The notes beneath the pieces are model-generated. The model had not been told where the DNA came from. It saw nothing but the letters and a program-made list of their open reading frames with translations, and did not search any database. A stretch of 64,000 nucleotides of DNA from Pseudomonadota bacterium (lineage in GTDB: Bacteria; Pseudomonadota; Gammaproteobacteria; Burkholderiales; Burkholderiaceae_C), in the NCBI GenBank assembly GCA_023387335.1, contig JAEWIF010000068.1, forward strand, positions 45,963 to 109,962, in the 5' to 3' direction. The position numbers and the translations under genes were made by a program. Below, in pieces: positions 19,453-27,499 of this stretch (the first letter of the stretch is position 1; each line of letters begins with the position of its first letter).

Positions 19453-20556
19453 ATGGACGCGCGCTTCGAACAGGCCAAGACCTTCTTCCTCGAGGGCCTC
19501 GCGCACTACCGCGCGGGCCGTTACGAGGCGGCCGAGCGCGACTTCAGCGCGTCGCTGGCGCTGGTGCCCGGCCGTCCCTCCACGCTCACCAACCTGGGCG
19601 CCACCCGCCTGAAACTCGGCCGCGTCGACCAAGCCACGTCGCTGCTTCAGGAGGCGCTGCGCCGGGAGCCCGACAACGCCGAGGCCCTGGGCCACCTGGC
19701 GGCCGCGCTGGCCGAAGCGGGCCAGCACGAGAGCGCGCTGGCCGCCGTCACCCGGGCCGTGGACCTGTCGCCGGCCAACGGCGCCGCCTGGAGCCTGCGC
19801 GGCACGCTGGCGCGCGAGCTCGGCCGCCGCGAGGAGGCCGCGGCCGCGTACCGCCAGGCGCTGGCGCACGGTGCCGACGCGCAGCTGACGGCCTACTACC
19901 TGGCTGGCGTGGCGAACGAAAGCGCGACGCCCGCCGCGCCGCCGCGCCAGTACGTCGAGCAGCTGTTCGACGCCTATGCGCAGGACTTCGACGTGCACCT
20001 GGCCGGCCGCCTGCAGTACCGCGCGCCGCAGATCCTGGTGGAAGGGCTGGACACGCCGCGCTTCCATTCCGCGCTCGACCTGGGCTGCGGCACCGGCCTG
20101 TGCGGCCCGCTGCTGCGGCCGCGCGCCGATCGGCTGGAAGGCGTGGACCTGTCGGCCGCCATGGTCGAGCGCGCGCGCGAAAGCGGTTTCTACGACGCGG
20201 TCGCGCAAGCCGACATCGCCGAGTTCCTGGAGACCACGCCGCGCCGCCACGACCTGCTGGTCGCGGCGGATGTGTTCATTTATGTGGGCGCGCTGGAGCG
20301 CGTGTTCGACGGTGCCGCGCGGGTGCTCGAGCCGGGCGGCGCATTCTGTTTCTCGCTCGAGGCCGCGGATGAGCACGAGAGCTTCGCGCTGCGGATGAGC
20401 CTTCGCTACGCGCATTCGGAGCGTTACATCCGGACGCTCGCAGCCCAACGCGGTTTCGAACTACAGGCCACGGCCCGGCATCCTTTGAGGATCGACCAGG
20501 GGCAGCCCGTGGCGGGACTGTTCGCCTGGCTGCGCAAGGCCGGCTCGCCCGCCTGA
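19453..20556 (+). CDS. TPR-repeat SAM-dependent methyltransferase
   Basis: 367 residues. The first 150 form three to four tetratricopeptide repeats (LAHYRAGRYEAAERDF, LGRVDQATSLLQEALR, LGRREEAAAAYRQALA) for protein contacts. A class I methyltransferase domain follows: motif I LDLGCGTGLCG (about residue 212), GVDLSAAMVERAR, DLLVAADVFIYVG and GGAFCFSLE. The substrate is not identifiable; such TPR fusions are annotated only as putative methyltransferases, often resembling NdufaF5/UbiE-like enzymes. It is divergent from hemE and is followed by a hairpin, so it is likely a single-gene unit. Confidence 0.85.
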   Translation: MDARFEQAKTFFLEGLAHYRAGRYEAAERDFSASLALVPGRPSTLTNLGATRLKLGRVDQATSLLQEALRREPDNAEALGHLAAALAEAGQHESALAAVTRAVDLSPANGAAWSLRGTLARELGRREEAAAAYRQALAHGADAQLTAYYLAGVANESATPAAPPRQYVEQLFDAYAQDFDVHLAGRLQYRAPQILVEGLDTPRFHSALDLGCGTGLCGPLLRPRADRLEGVDLSAAMVERARESGFYDAVAQADIAEFLETTPRRHDLLVAADVFIYVGALERVFDGAARVLEPGGAFCFSLEAADEHESFALRMSLRYAHSERYIRTLAAQRGFELQATARHPLRIDQGQPVAGLFAWLRKAGSPA

Positions 20557-20569
20557 GGCCCTGGTCGCG

Positions 20570-20589
20570 GCGCCGGAAAAATCCGGCGC
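20570..20589 (+). terminator. Strong hairpin after the TPR-methyltransferase gene
   Basis: 8-bp perfect stem GCGCCGGA / TCCGGCGC with an AAAA loop, 14 bases past the stop codon. It lacks a T run (GCCCCC follows), so termination would be weak or Rho-assisted; it also lies in the galK leader. Confidence 0.4.
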
Positions 20590-20627
20590 GCCCCCGCAAC
20601 CGCAACCGGTGGAGGTCTCGCCGACAT

Positions 20628-21767
20628 ATGAGCCACGTCGCATGGGAAGCCGAGGTGCAGGCCCGCGCGGAACATCCGCGCACGCCCTGCGCTCGTGATT
20701 TCGACCAGCGGTTCCAGGGCTGGCCCCAGGCCGAGGCGCAGGCGCCCGGCTGCGTCAACCTGCTGGGCGAGCACACCGACGACAACGACGGCTTCGTGCT
20801 GCCCGTCGCGCTGCCGCAGTGCACGCGGGTCGCGATGCGGCGCAACGGCCGCAGCACGTTCCGCCTGCACGCGGCCGAGCTGGGCCGCACGGTGGAGTTC
20901 ACGCTGGAGGAACGGCCGGCCGAGCACTTCGCCGACTACGTGTACGGGTGCCTGCGGCTGGCGCGCGAAGAGGGCGCGGAGGTGCCGCCGCTGGACATCC
21001 ACGTCGCCTCCGACGTTCCGATGGGCGTGGGCCTGGCGTCCAGCGCCGCGCTGGAAGTGGCCACGCTGCGGTGCCTGCGCGAGTTGCTCGCCCTGGACCT
21101 GGACGACGTTCGCATCGCGCAGCTGGCGCAGCAGGTCGAACTGCAGGATGCCGGCGTGCGCTGCGGCATCGTCGACCAGCTGGCGTCCAGCCTGGCCGCC
21201 ACCGACCAGGCGCTGCTGCTGGACACGCGTTCGCTGCAGGGCCGCAAGGTCCCGCTGCCGGCGGGCACCGCGGTGCTGGTGCTCGATACGGCGGACGCCG
21301 CGTCGACGCACCGCCCCAACGGCGTCTGCCACCAGCGCCGCGCCGAATGCGAGGAGGCCGCGCGGCTGCTCGGCGTGCGGTCGCTGCGCGACGTCGAGCA
21401 CCTGGAGCCGATCGAGTCGCTGCCCGATCCGCTGCGGCGCCGGGCGCGCCACGTCTTCACCGAGAACGCCCGCGTGCTGCGCGCGAGCTCCGTCGCCGAC
21501 GCGCAGGGGCTGGGCGAGCTGATGAACGCCTCGCACGCGAGCCAGCGCGACGACTACGAGATCACGACGCCGGAGGCGGACGGGATGGTCGAACTGCTGC
21601 AGCAGCAACCCGGCGTGTACGGCGCGCGCCTGACCGGCGGCGGCCCGGGCGGCGCCTGCGTCGCCCTGTGCGATGCGCAGGCCGTGCAGCAGGTCGCGCG
21701 GGAAGTGCTGGCGCTGTACCGGCGCCGCCGGCAGCATGCGCGGCTGCTGGTGCCGAGCGCGCCGTGA
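20628..21767 (+). CDS. galK: Galactokinase-family GHMP kinase with altered active site
   Basis: 379 residues, normal for GalK, which phosphorylates alpha-D-galactose at C1. The family signature is present but changed: APGCVNLLGEHTDDNDGFV has Cys42 where the near-invariant Arg sits (APGRVNLIGEHTDYNDG), and Asp replaces Tyr in HTDYND. Glu, His and Asp of the sugar site remain. Motif 2 PMGVGLASSAALE, catalytic-base Asp183 in CGIVDQLAS and motif 3 RLTGGGPGGACVAL are kept, with Phe to Pro in motif 3. GGAGG precedes the ATG by 12 bases. No galT, galE or galM lies nearby. It may be a weak galactokinase or act on another sugar. Confidence 0.85.
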   Translation: MSHVAWEAEVQARAEHPRTPCARDFDQRFQGWPQAEAQAPGCVNLLGEHTDDNDGFVLPVALPQCTRVAMRRNGRSTFRLHAAELGRTVEFTLEERPAEHFADYVYGCLRLAREEGAEVPPLDIHVASDVPMGVGLASSAALEVATLRCLRELLALDLDDVRIAQLAQQVELQDAGVRCGIVDQLASSLAATDQALLLDTRSLQGRKVPLPAGTAVLVLDTADAASTHRPNGVCHQRRAECEEAARLLGVRSLRDVEHLEPIESLPDPLRRRARHVFTENARVLRASSVADAQGLGELMNASHASQRDDYEITTPEADGMVELLQQQPGVYGARLTGGGPGGACVALCDAQAVQQVAREVLALYRRRRQHARLLVPSAP

Positions 21768-21777
21768 AGGACCGTTG

Positions 21778-22533
21778 ATGATGGAACACGACGAAGACAA
21801 GCGGATCGGGCGACTCGTGCGGTTCGCCTTCGGCCTGGCGGCGATCGCGTCGGCGGGCGGAGCGCTGGCGCAGGTGACGCCCGTGGAGCCGTTCGGCGGC
21901 CGGCCGTTCGGCTCCGACCCGTCGGCGCCGGCGCCGGCGCCGCAGCAGCGCGCCGCGCAGCAGCAGCCGATGGTGGTGCAGCCCGGCACCGCGCCAGTGC
22001 TGGTGCAGCCCAATGGCACGCCGGTGGTCGTGCAACCGCCGCAGGTGCAGCAGCAGGCCGTCCAGGCGCCGCCGCCACCCGCCCCCGCACCGGTGCAGGC
22101 GCAGCAGCAACAGGGCATGGCCGGGCCGAACGGCCGTCCCTCTTCTTCGGTCAACCCGCGGCAGCAACCGCAGCAGCACGACGGCGACCGCGACATCGCC
22201 GCGCCGCCGATCGTGAACCCGCCTTCGACGGCGGGCGCGCCGGCGCCGGTGGCGCCGCCCTTCAGCGCCAATCGCTCTCCCGCGCTCGGCACCGCCGGCG
22301 CCGCGGCCGCCTCGCCGGCCCAGCAGGCCGTGCGCGGCCTGCCCGCCGACGCGCCGAAGCTGGTGATCAGCGGCTCGGTCTTCTCGCCCGATGCGGCCCG
22401 CCGCATGCTCATCGTCAACGGCCAGGTGTTCCGCGAAGGCGCGGACCTGGGCTCGGGCGTGGTGCTGCAGGAAGTGCGCCCGGACAGCGCGGTGCTCGGT
22501 TACAAGGGCGGCCGCTACAACGTCTACTTCTGA
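21778..22533 (+). CDS. Secreted Pro/Gln-rich protein with GspB-like C-terminal domain
   Basis: 251 residues. A short charged N-terminus and a hydrophobic segment (VRFAFGLAAIASAGGALA) act as a signal or anchor. A long low-complexity region rich in Pro, Ala and Gln follows (about 45-180). The last 60 residues, KLVISGSVFSPDAARRMLIV then NGQVFREGADLGSGVVL and DSAVLGYKGGRYNVYF, resemble the GspB domain that partners GspA or the pseudopilus machinery in type II secretion. No other gsp gene is nearby. AAGGA precedes tandem ATGs at 21778 and 21781. It overlaps the convergent DedA gene by 10 bases. Confidence 0.75.
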   Translation: MMEHDEDKRIGRLVRFAFGLAAIASAGGALAQVTPVEPFGGRPFGSDPSAPAPAPQQRAAQQQPMVVQPGTAPVLVQPNGTPVVVQPPQVQQQAVQAPPPPAPAPVQAQQQQGMAGPNGRPSSSVNPRQQPQQHDGDRDIAAPPIVNPPSTAGAPAPVAPPFSANRSPALGTAGAAAASPAQQAVRGLPADAPKLVISGSVFSPDAARRMLIVNGQVFREGADLGSGVVLQEVRPDSAVLGYKGGRYNVYF

Positions 22534-23135
22534 GCGGCGCGCTTCCTGCCGAAGCGCCACACGCGCCACACGTAGGCGCCGACCATGAACGCGACGACGC
22601 CGCGCGTGATCCACTCGATCGCGTCCTTGGCCTCCTCGTAGCGCGACTGCAGCAGGTAGCCCAGGCCGAGCAGCAGCGAACTCCAGCAGAAGGTGCCGAC
22701 CAGCGACCAGAGCAGGAAGCTCGGCAACGGCATGCGGCCGACACCCGCGGGCATCGAGATCACGCTGCGGACCGCCGGCACCAGGCGGCCGAAGCCCACC
22801 GACGCCGGCCCGTGGCGCCTGAACCAGTGCTGCGCCCCGTCGATGTCCTGGGGCTCCAGGGTGAGCAGCCGGCCGTGCCGCTGCGCGAACCGCTGCAGGC
22901 CGCCGTGGCCCAGCTTGCGTCCGGCCCAGTACCAGGGCAGCGCGCCGAGCAGCGAACCCACCACCGCCGCCAGCAGCACGCCGGCCGGATCCAGCTTGCC
23001 CGTGGCCGCCACGTAGCCCGCGAACGGCAGCACCAGCTCCGAGGGGATCGGCGGGAACACGTTCTCCAGCAGCATCAGCAGGGCGATGCCGACGTAGCCG
23101 CTGCCTTCGATGAAGGCGATGATCCAGTCGGTCAT
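22524..23135 (-). CDS. DedA family (VTT domain) inner-membrane protein
   Basis: 203 residues with four to five hydrophobic segments. The family core is visible: LLENVFPPIPSELVLPFAGY, then GALPWYWAGRKLG, FGRLVPAVRSVISMPAGVGRM with the conserved Arg and Pro, and a C-terminal amphipathic tail WRVWRFGRKRAAQK. DedA proteins are implicated in lipid-carrier flipping and membrane-potential maintenance. The ATG at 23135 is used; a GTG lies one codon upstream. It ends 10 bases inside the convergent GspB-like gene and begins 19 bases after metY, so it may be co-transcribed with metY. Confidence 0.9.
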   Translation of the reverse strand: MTDWIIAFIEGSGYVGIALLMLLENVFPPIPSELVLPFAGYVAATGKLDPAGVLLAAVVGSLLGALPWYWAGRKLGHGGLQRFAQRHGRLLTLEPQDIDGAQHWFRRHGPASVGFGRLVPAVRSVISMPAGVGRMPLPSFLLWSLVGTFCWSSLLLGLGYLLQSRYEEAKDAIEWITRGVVAFMVGAYVWRVWRFGRKRAAQK

Positions 23136-23154
23136 CACGTCGTGCCCGCGCCGC

Positions 23155-24477
23155 TCAGGCCACCGCCTTGCGCAGCGCCTGGTCCACGTCCCACAGGATG
23201 TCGTCGCGCTCCTCGATGCCGACCGAGAGGCGGATCATGTCGGCGCTCACGCCGGCCTTCTCCAGCTGCGACTCGTCCAGCTGGCGGTGCGTGGTGGAAG
23301 CCGGATGGATCACCAGCGTCTTGGCGTCGCCGATGTTGGCCAGGTGGCTGGCGAATTCGCAGGCGTCGATGAAGCGCTCGCCCGCGCGCGCCGGGTCCGG
23401 CGCCTTGATGCCGAAGGTGAGGATGCCCGAGCAGCCCGGCGTGCCGTCGATCGCGCGGAACTGCTTCTTCGCCAGCGCGTGGTCGGACGAGGACGCCAGG
23501 CCCGGGTAGTTGACCCAGCCCACCAGCGGATGCTCCGCGAGGAACTGCGCCACGGCCAGCGCGTTGCGGCAGTGCGCCTGCATGCGCAGGTGCAGCGTCT
23601 CTATGCCCTGCAGGATCAGCCACGCGTTCAGCGGCGAGAGCGAGCCGCCGAAGGTGCGGTTCACCTCCATGCGCGCCTTCATCGTGTAGCCGAAGTCGCC
23701 GAACGTCTCGTAGAACTTCACGCCGTGGTAGGCCTGGCTGGGCTCCAGCATCTCGGGGAACTTGTCGCGCGACAGCGGCGAGCCCCAGTCGAACCTGCCC
23801 GACTCCACCACCACGCCCGCCATCGTCGTCCCGTGGCCGCCCAGGTACTTGGTGGCGCTGTGCACCACGATGTCGGCGCCGAAGTCGAACGGGTTGCACA
23901 GGTAGGGGCTGGCGACGGTGTTGTCGATCACCAGCGGCAGGCCGTGCTCGTGCGCGATCTTCGCCACCGGCTCGATGTCGGACACGTTCACGCGCGGATT
24001 GCCCAGCGTCTCGCCGTAGATCGCGCGCGTGTTCGGCCGGATCGCCTTGCGGAAGTTGTCGGGGTCGTTGGGATCGACGAACGTGGTCTCGATGCCCAGG
24101 CGCGAGAAGCCCACGCCCAGCTGCCCCACCGTGCCGCCGTACAGCGTGGACGAGGCCACGATGTGGTCGCCGGCCTTCAGGATGGCCAGCAGCGCCGTCA
24201 TCTGCGCCGCCATGCCCGTCGCGCAGGCCAGCGCCGCGCGGCCGCCTTCCAGCGACGCCACGCGCTCCTCCAGCACCGCGACGGTCGGGTTGCTGATGCG
24301 GCTGTAGACGTTGCCGAAGGTCTGCAGGTTGAACAGGCTGGCCGCGTGCTCGGCCGAATCGAAGACGAAGCTGGTGGTCTGGTGGATCGGCGTGGCGCGC
24401 GCGCCGGTCACCGGGTCGGGGATGGCGCCGGCATGCACGGCGCGCGTGGCGAATCCGAACTCTCGGTCCTGGGCCAT
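23155..24477 (-). CDS. metY: O-acetylhomoserine aminocarboxypropyltransferase / sulfhydrylase
   Basis: 440 residues of the Cys/Met metabolism PLP family. The length and the family-specific insertions (PNDPDNFRKAIRPNTRAIYG and SRDKFPEMLEPSQAYHGVKF region) match MetY, which makes homocysteine from O-acetylhomoserine and sulfide, rather than the shorter MetB/MetC. PLP-binding Lys210 in VVHSATKYLGGHG, LPLVIDNTVASPYLCNP, ISNPTVAVLEERVASLEGG, and RLSVGIEERDDI are all present. It follows the CoA-binding gene by 22 bases. No S-box-like leader was noticed. Confidence 0.94.
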   Translation of the reverse strand: MAQDREFGFATRAVHAGAIPDPVTGARATPIHQTTSFVFDSAEHAASLFNLQTFGNVYSRISNPTVAVLEERVASLEGGRAALACATGMAAQMTALLAILKAGDHIVASSTLYGGTVGQLGVGFSRLGIETTFVDPNDPDNFRKAIRPNTRAIYGETLGNPRVNVSDIEPVAKIAHEHGLPLVIDNTVASPYLCNPFDFGADIVVHSATKYLGGHGTTMAGVVVESGRFDWGSPLSRDKFPEMLEPSQAYHGVKFYETFGDFGYTMKARMEVNRTFGGSLSPLNAWLILQGIETLHLRMQAHCRNALAVAQFLAEHPLVGWVNYPGLASSSDHALAKKQFRAIDGTPGCSGILTFGIKAPDPARAGERFIDACEFASHLANIGDAKTLVIHPASTTHRQLDESQLEKAGVSADMIRLSVGIEERDDILWDVDQALRKAVA

Positions 24478-24499
24478 TTGTTCTCTCGGGAAAGGAAGT

Positions 24500-24991
24500 T
24501 CAGTAGGGAAGCTGCTGCGGCCGGCGCGAGGAGATCACGCGCGTGTTCACGCCGGCCCAGTTGAGGCCGCCGAACAGGCGCGCGTGCTCGATCTTCACGC
24601 AGCGGTCCATCACCACTTCCAGGCCCGCATCGCGCGCCTGCGCGGCCGCGGCTTCGTTGACGACGCCCAGCTGCATCCACAGGCATTTCGCGCCGATGGC
24701 GATGGCTTCCTGCGCGATCGGCGGGATGTCCTCGCTGCGGCGGAAGCAGTCGACCATGTCGATGCCCACGCCCTGGGCGCGAAGCGCCTGCGCCGCGACC
24801 GTGACGCTCGGATAGCAGCGCTCGCCCAGGATCTCCTGCGCGAGCGGATTCACCGGCACGATGCGATAGCCGTGCGCCTGCATGTACTTGGCCGCGAAGA
24901 AGCTCGGCCGATGCCATTGCGGCGACAGGCCCACCACGGCGATGGTGCGGCAGGTGCCCAGGATGCGCCGCAATTGGGAGATCGAGCTCAT
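24500..24991 (-). CDS. CoA-binding (Rossmann) domain protein, YccU type
   Basis: 163 residues, a single CoA_binding_2 domain: TIAVVGLSPQWHRPSFFAAK, GYRIVPVNPLAQEILGERCY, DMVDCFRRSEDIPPIAQEAI, CLWMQLGVVNEAAAAQA, and VMDRCVKIEHAR. These proteins bind CoA or acyl-CoA and have no agreed function. The ATG at 24991 is preferred to one six codons upstream: a TAAACT hexamer ends 7 bases before it and there is no ribosome binding site. metY follows in the same direction after 22 bases, a pairing that suggests a sulfur-metabolism operon. Confidence 0.9.
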   Translation of the reverse strand: MSSISQLRRILGTCRTIAVVGLSPQWHRPSFFAAKYMQAHGYRIVPVNPLAQEILGERCYPSVTVAAQALRAQGVGIDMVDCFRRSEDIPPIAQEAIAIGAKCLWMQLGVVNEAAAAQARDAGLEVVMDRCVKIEHARLFGGLNWAGVNTRVISSRRPQQLPY

Positions 24992-24998
24992 GCGCGCC

Positions 24999-25004
24999 AG
25001 TTTA
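24999..25004 (-). promoter_or_regulatory. Candidate -10 TAAACT for the CoA-binding/metY operon
   Basis: Minus-strand TAAACT ends 7 bases before the ATG at 24991 with no Shine-Dalgarno; placed for leaderless transcription. Confidence 0.35.
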
Positions 25005-25078
25005 CGCAAGGCGCGCGACCGCGAAACGCGAAGCCGTCCTACCTTCTCAGCCGCTGGCTCAGCCTAAGGTGCCCCTCG

Positions 25079-27499
25079 ATGGGTTCGAAACACGAGATGC
25101 AACTGATCCGCAGGCGCACGCTGGTCCAGCTGGCGGCCCTTGGCGCGATCCCCACGCTGCCGGGCTGCCTGTGGGGCGACGGCGCGCGCGCCGCCCAGCC
25201 GGGCTTCACGATCGGCACCAACCTGTCGGGCATGGAATGGCCCAAGCCCGGCATCCGCAAGGGCGGCAGCACCGCGCCCAACATCCACTTCACCGCGCCG
25301 CGCAAGGCGGAGATCGCCTGGCTGGCCGAGCAGGGCTTCCGCAGGAACCGGCTGCCGATCCTGTGGGAGATGCTGCAGCCGGTGCTGCACGACGCGAAGC
25401 CGAACGCGCAGGCGCGCCAGCTCGTCGGCGAGCCCGGCGAGTTCCACGCGCAGTACGCGCAGCTGATCACCGACGTGCTGGACGCGCACGCGGCCGCGGG
25501 CAGCAAGGTCATCATCGACCTGCACAACTACTGCCGTTATCGCGACTTCCGTTACTCGCCCGACGGCGGCGTGCCGGGGCTGAAACCCGGCCAGACGCCG
25601 CGGCACCGCGCCTACACGGAAGAGCCTTCCGGCGTGCAGGAACGCATCTTCTCGCTCGCGCCGAACGCCACGCTTACGCAGGCGCACTTCACCGATTTCT
25701 GGACGCGCGCCGCGAACCGCTGGAAGGACCATGCCGGCCTGGCGGGCTACGGCCTGATGAACGAGCCCCACGACCTGCCGCGGCCCGGGCAGCTGGAGGA
25801 AAGCCAGGGCGGCGGCGAGGACCTGGCGATCTGGCCGGCCTATGCGCGCGCGGCGGTGGAGGCGATCCGCAAGGTCGATGCGCGCACGCCGATCTACGTG
25901 GCGGGCAACGAGTGGAGCTCGGCCATGTCGATGGCCGGGCGCAACCCGGGCTTTCCGCTCAACGGCGAGAACCTGGTGTACGAGGTGCACCTGTACCTGG
26001 ACGCGGCGAGCAACGGCCACGCGTTCGACTTCGACAGCGAGGTCGGCAAGGGGTTCAGCGCCGGCCAGGGCCGCCGCGCGATCAACGAGGAAACGGGCGT
26101 CAAGCGGCTGGCGGGGGCGGCGAACTGGGCGCGCGAGCACAAGCTGAAGCTGGCGCTCACCGAGATCGGCATGCCGCTGGACGACCCGCGCTGGCAGGAG
26201 ATGTTCCAGCGCACCATGGCCTACGCCGCGCACGAGGGCATCGAGGCCTACAGCTGGATGGGCGGCAGCCACTGGCCGGTGCGCAACTACCCGATCCACC
26301 ACGTGCCGGGCTGGCACCAGCACCGCACGCTGGAGCCCGCGGTGGCGGGCCCGATGCAGCAGGCCGCGAACGTCGCCAAGGTCGCGCTGTACGACGACGG
26401 CGCCGGCTGGGCGCCCGCGGGCCGCGAGGTCGCGATCACCGTGTACGCGCGTGGCTGGCTGGCGCAGCCGCTCACGCTGCAGGTCGCGGCGGAGGGCGGC
26501 GGCAAGTTGAGCAAGTCCACGCTCACGATCCCCGCGGGCGCGAACGGATCGGACAGCTACACCTTCCGGCCGGAAGGCGATCGCGTCGCGACGATCCGCT
26601 ACAGCGCGGCCGCCGGCGTGCAGGTGCCGCCCGAGCGCAAGGTGTACGCGCTCGCCGATCCCGTCGCGGCCGCGGGCCGCAGCCTGGGCGACGCGGCGCA
26701 CGCCCTGCTGGCGCGCCATGCCGCCGCCAAGTGGGAGATGGCGCACGGCTACACCGACTACGTGCGCGGCGCGCCCTCGCAGGACGGCCAGCCGGTGCGC
26801 GCGGTCGCCGACACCGGCTTCGGCTCCAGCGTGGGCAACGCGATGGAGATGGTGTGCTTCCTCGACGACGACACGGCGGCGAGCGGGCCGATGAAGCCGC
26901 CGGTGCTGCGCGTGGTCGAGGGGCGCAAGGCGATCGACCTGTCCGGGCCGGGCGCCTGGGGCCTGTGGTGCAAGAAGCGCGCGCCTGAGCCCGGCGTGCA
27001 GCCGCGCCCACGCAACCGCGTGCCCTACGACCTGCACGACGACCACTTCGCCATGGCCGTGATCGCGCTGCCCGATGCCAATGCCACCGGCGCGGTGTTC
27101 CAGGCCTCGCGCGCGGAGCAGCGGTCGTTCAGCGAGATCGTGCTGGACCAGGGAAGGCCGCAGGCGCGCTGGAGCGATGGTCGTGGCCAGCCGGTGGTGG
27201 TGACATCGTCGGAGCGCCTCGCCACACGGGCGCCGGCGGTGATCACGCTGGCGAGTGCGGGCGGGCTGCAGGTGCTGCGCGTGAACGGGCGCGTGGCCGG
27301 TGAGACGCGTTCACGCCTGCCGCAGGCGGTGTTCGACCAGCTGCTGATCGGCTGGGGATTCGTGGACCACTACCCGCGCGACAGCTTCAAGGGGCTGCTG
27401 TTCGGCGCCATCGCCGGGAAAGGCCGGCCGTCGGAGCCGGAGCTGGAGGTGCTGGAGCGCTACCTGCTGTCGCTGGCGACGGACGGCGGCCGTAACTAG
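25079..27499 (+). CDS. Glycoside hydrolase family 5-like (cellulase) lipoprotein with long C-terminal region
   Basis: 806 residues. The N-terminus has RRRTLVQLAALGAIP then LPGC, which reads both as a twin-arginine signal and as a lipobox, so a cell-surface or periplasmic lipoprotein is likely. The GH5 barrel spans about 40-400: GFTIGTNLSGMEW, IIDLHNYCRY, acid/base Glu229 in GYGLMNEPHDL, nucleophile Glu362 in LALTEIGMP, and AYSWMGGSHW. Residues about 410-500 look like a beta-sandwich, and the last 250 like a jelly-roll (lectin/LamG-type) fold. The ATG at 25079 has AAGG upstream; an ATG six codons later is possible. Substrate (beta-glucan) is inferred from family only. It ends in a 4-base overlap with the convergent GGDEF gene. 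Confidence 0.85.
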   Translation: MGSKHEMQLIRRRTLVQLAALGAIPTLPGCLWGDGARAAQPGFTIGTNLSGMEWPKPGIRKGGSTAPNIHFTAPRKAEIAWLAEQGFRRNRLPILWEMLQPVLHDAKPNAQARQLVGEPGEFHAQYAQLITDVLDAHAAAGSKVIIDLHNYCRYRDFRYSPDGGVPGLKPGQTPRHRAYTEEPSGVQERIFSLAPNATLTQAHFTDFWTRAANRWKDHAGLAGYGLMNEPHDLPRPGQLEESQGGGEDLAIWPAYARAAVEAIRKVDARTPIYVAGNEWSSAMSMAGRNPGFPLNGENLVYEVHLYLDAASNGHAFDFDSEVGKGFSAGQGRRAINEETGVKRLAGAANWAREHKLKLALTEIGMPLDDPRWQEMFQRTMAYAAHEGIEAYSWMGGSHWPVRNYPIHHVPGWHQHRTLEPAVAGPMQQAANVAKVALYDDGAGWAPAGREVAITVYARGWLAQPLTLQVAAEGGGKLSKSTLTIPAGANGSDSYTFRPEGDRVATIRYSAAAGVQVPPERKVYALADPVAAAGRSLGDAAHALLARHAAAKWEMAHGYTDYVRGAPSQDGQPVRAVADTGFGSSVGNAMEMVCFLDDDTAASGPMKPPVLRVVEGRKAIDLSGPGAWGLWCKKRAPEPGVQPRPRNRVPYDLHDDHFAMAVIALPDANATGAVFQASRAEQRSFSEIVLDQGRPQARWSDGRGQPVVVTSSERLATRAPAVITLASAGGLQVLRVNGRVAGETRSRLPQAVFDQLLIGWGFVDHYPRDSFKGLLFGAIAGKGRPSEPELEVLERYLLSLATDGGRN

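Noticed and set aside
24311..25078. N-terminal extension of the GH5 frame by 256 codons
   Set aside because: It runs antisense through metY and the CoA-binding gene; the signal peptide at 25079 marks the real start.
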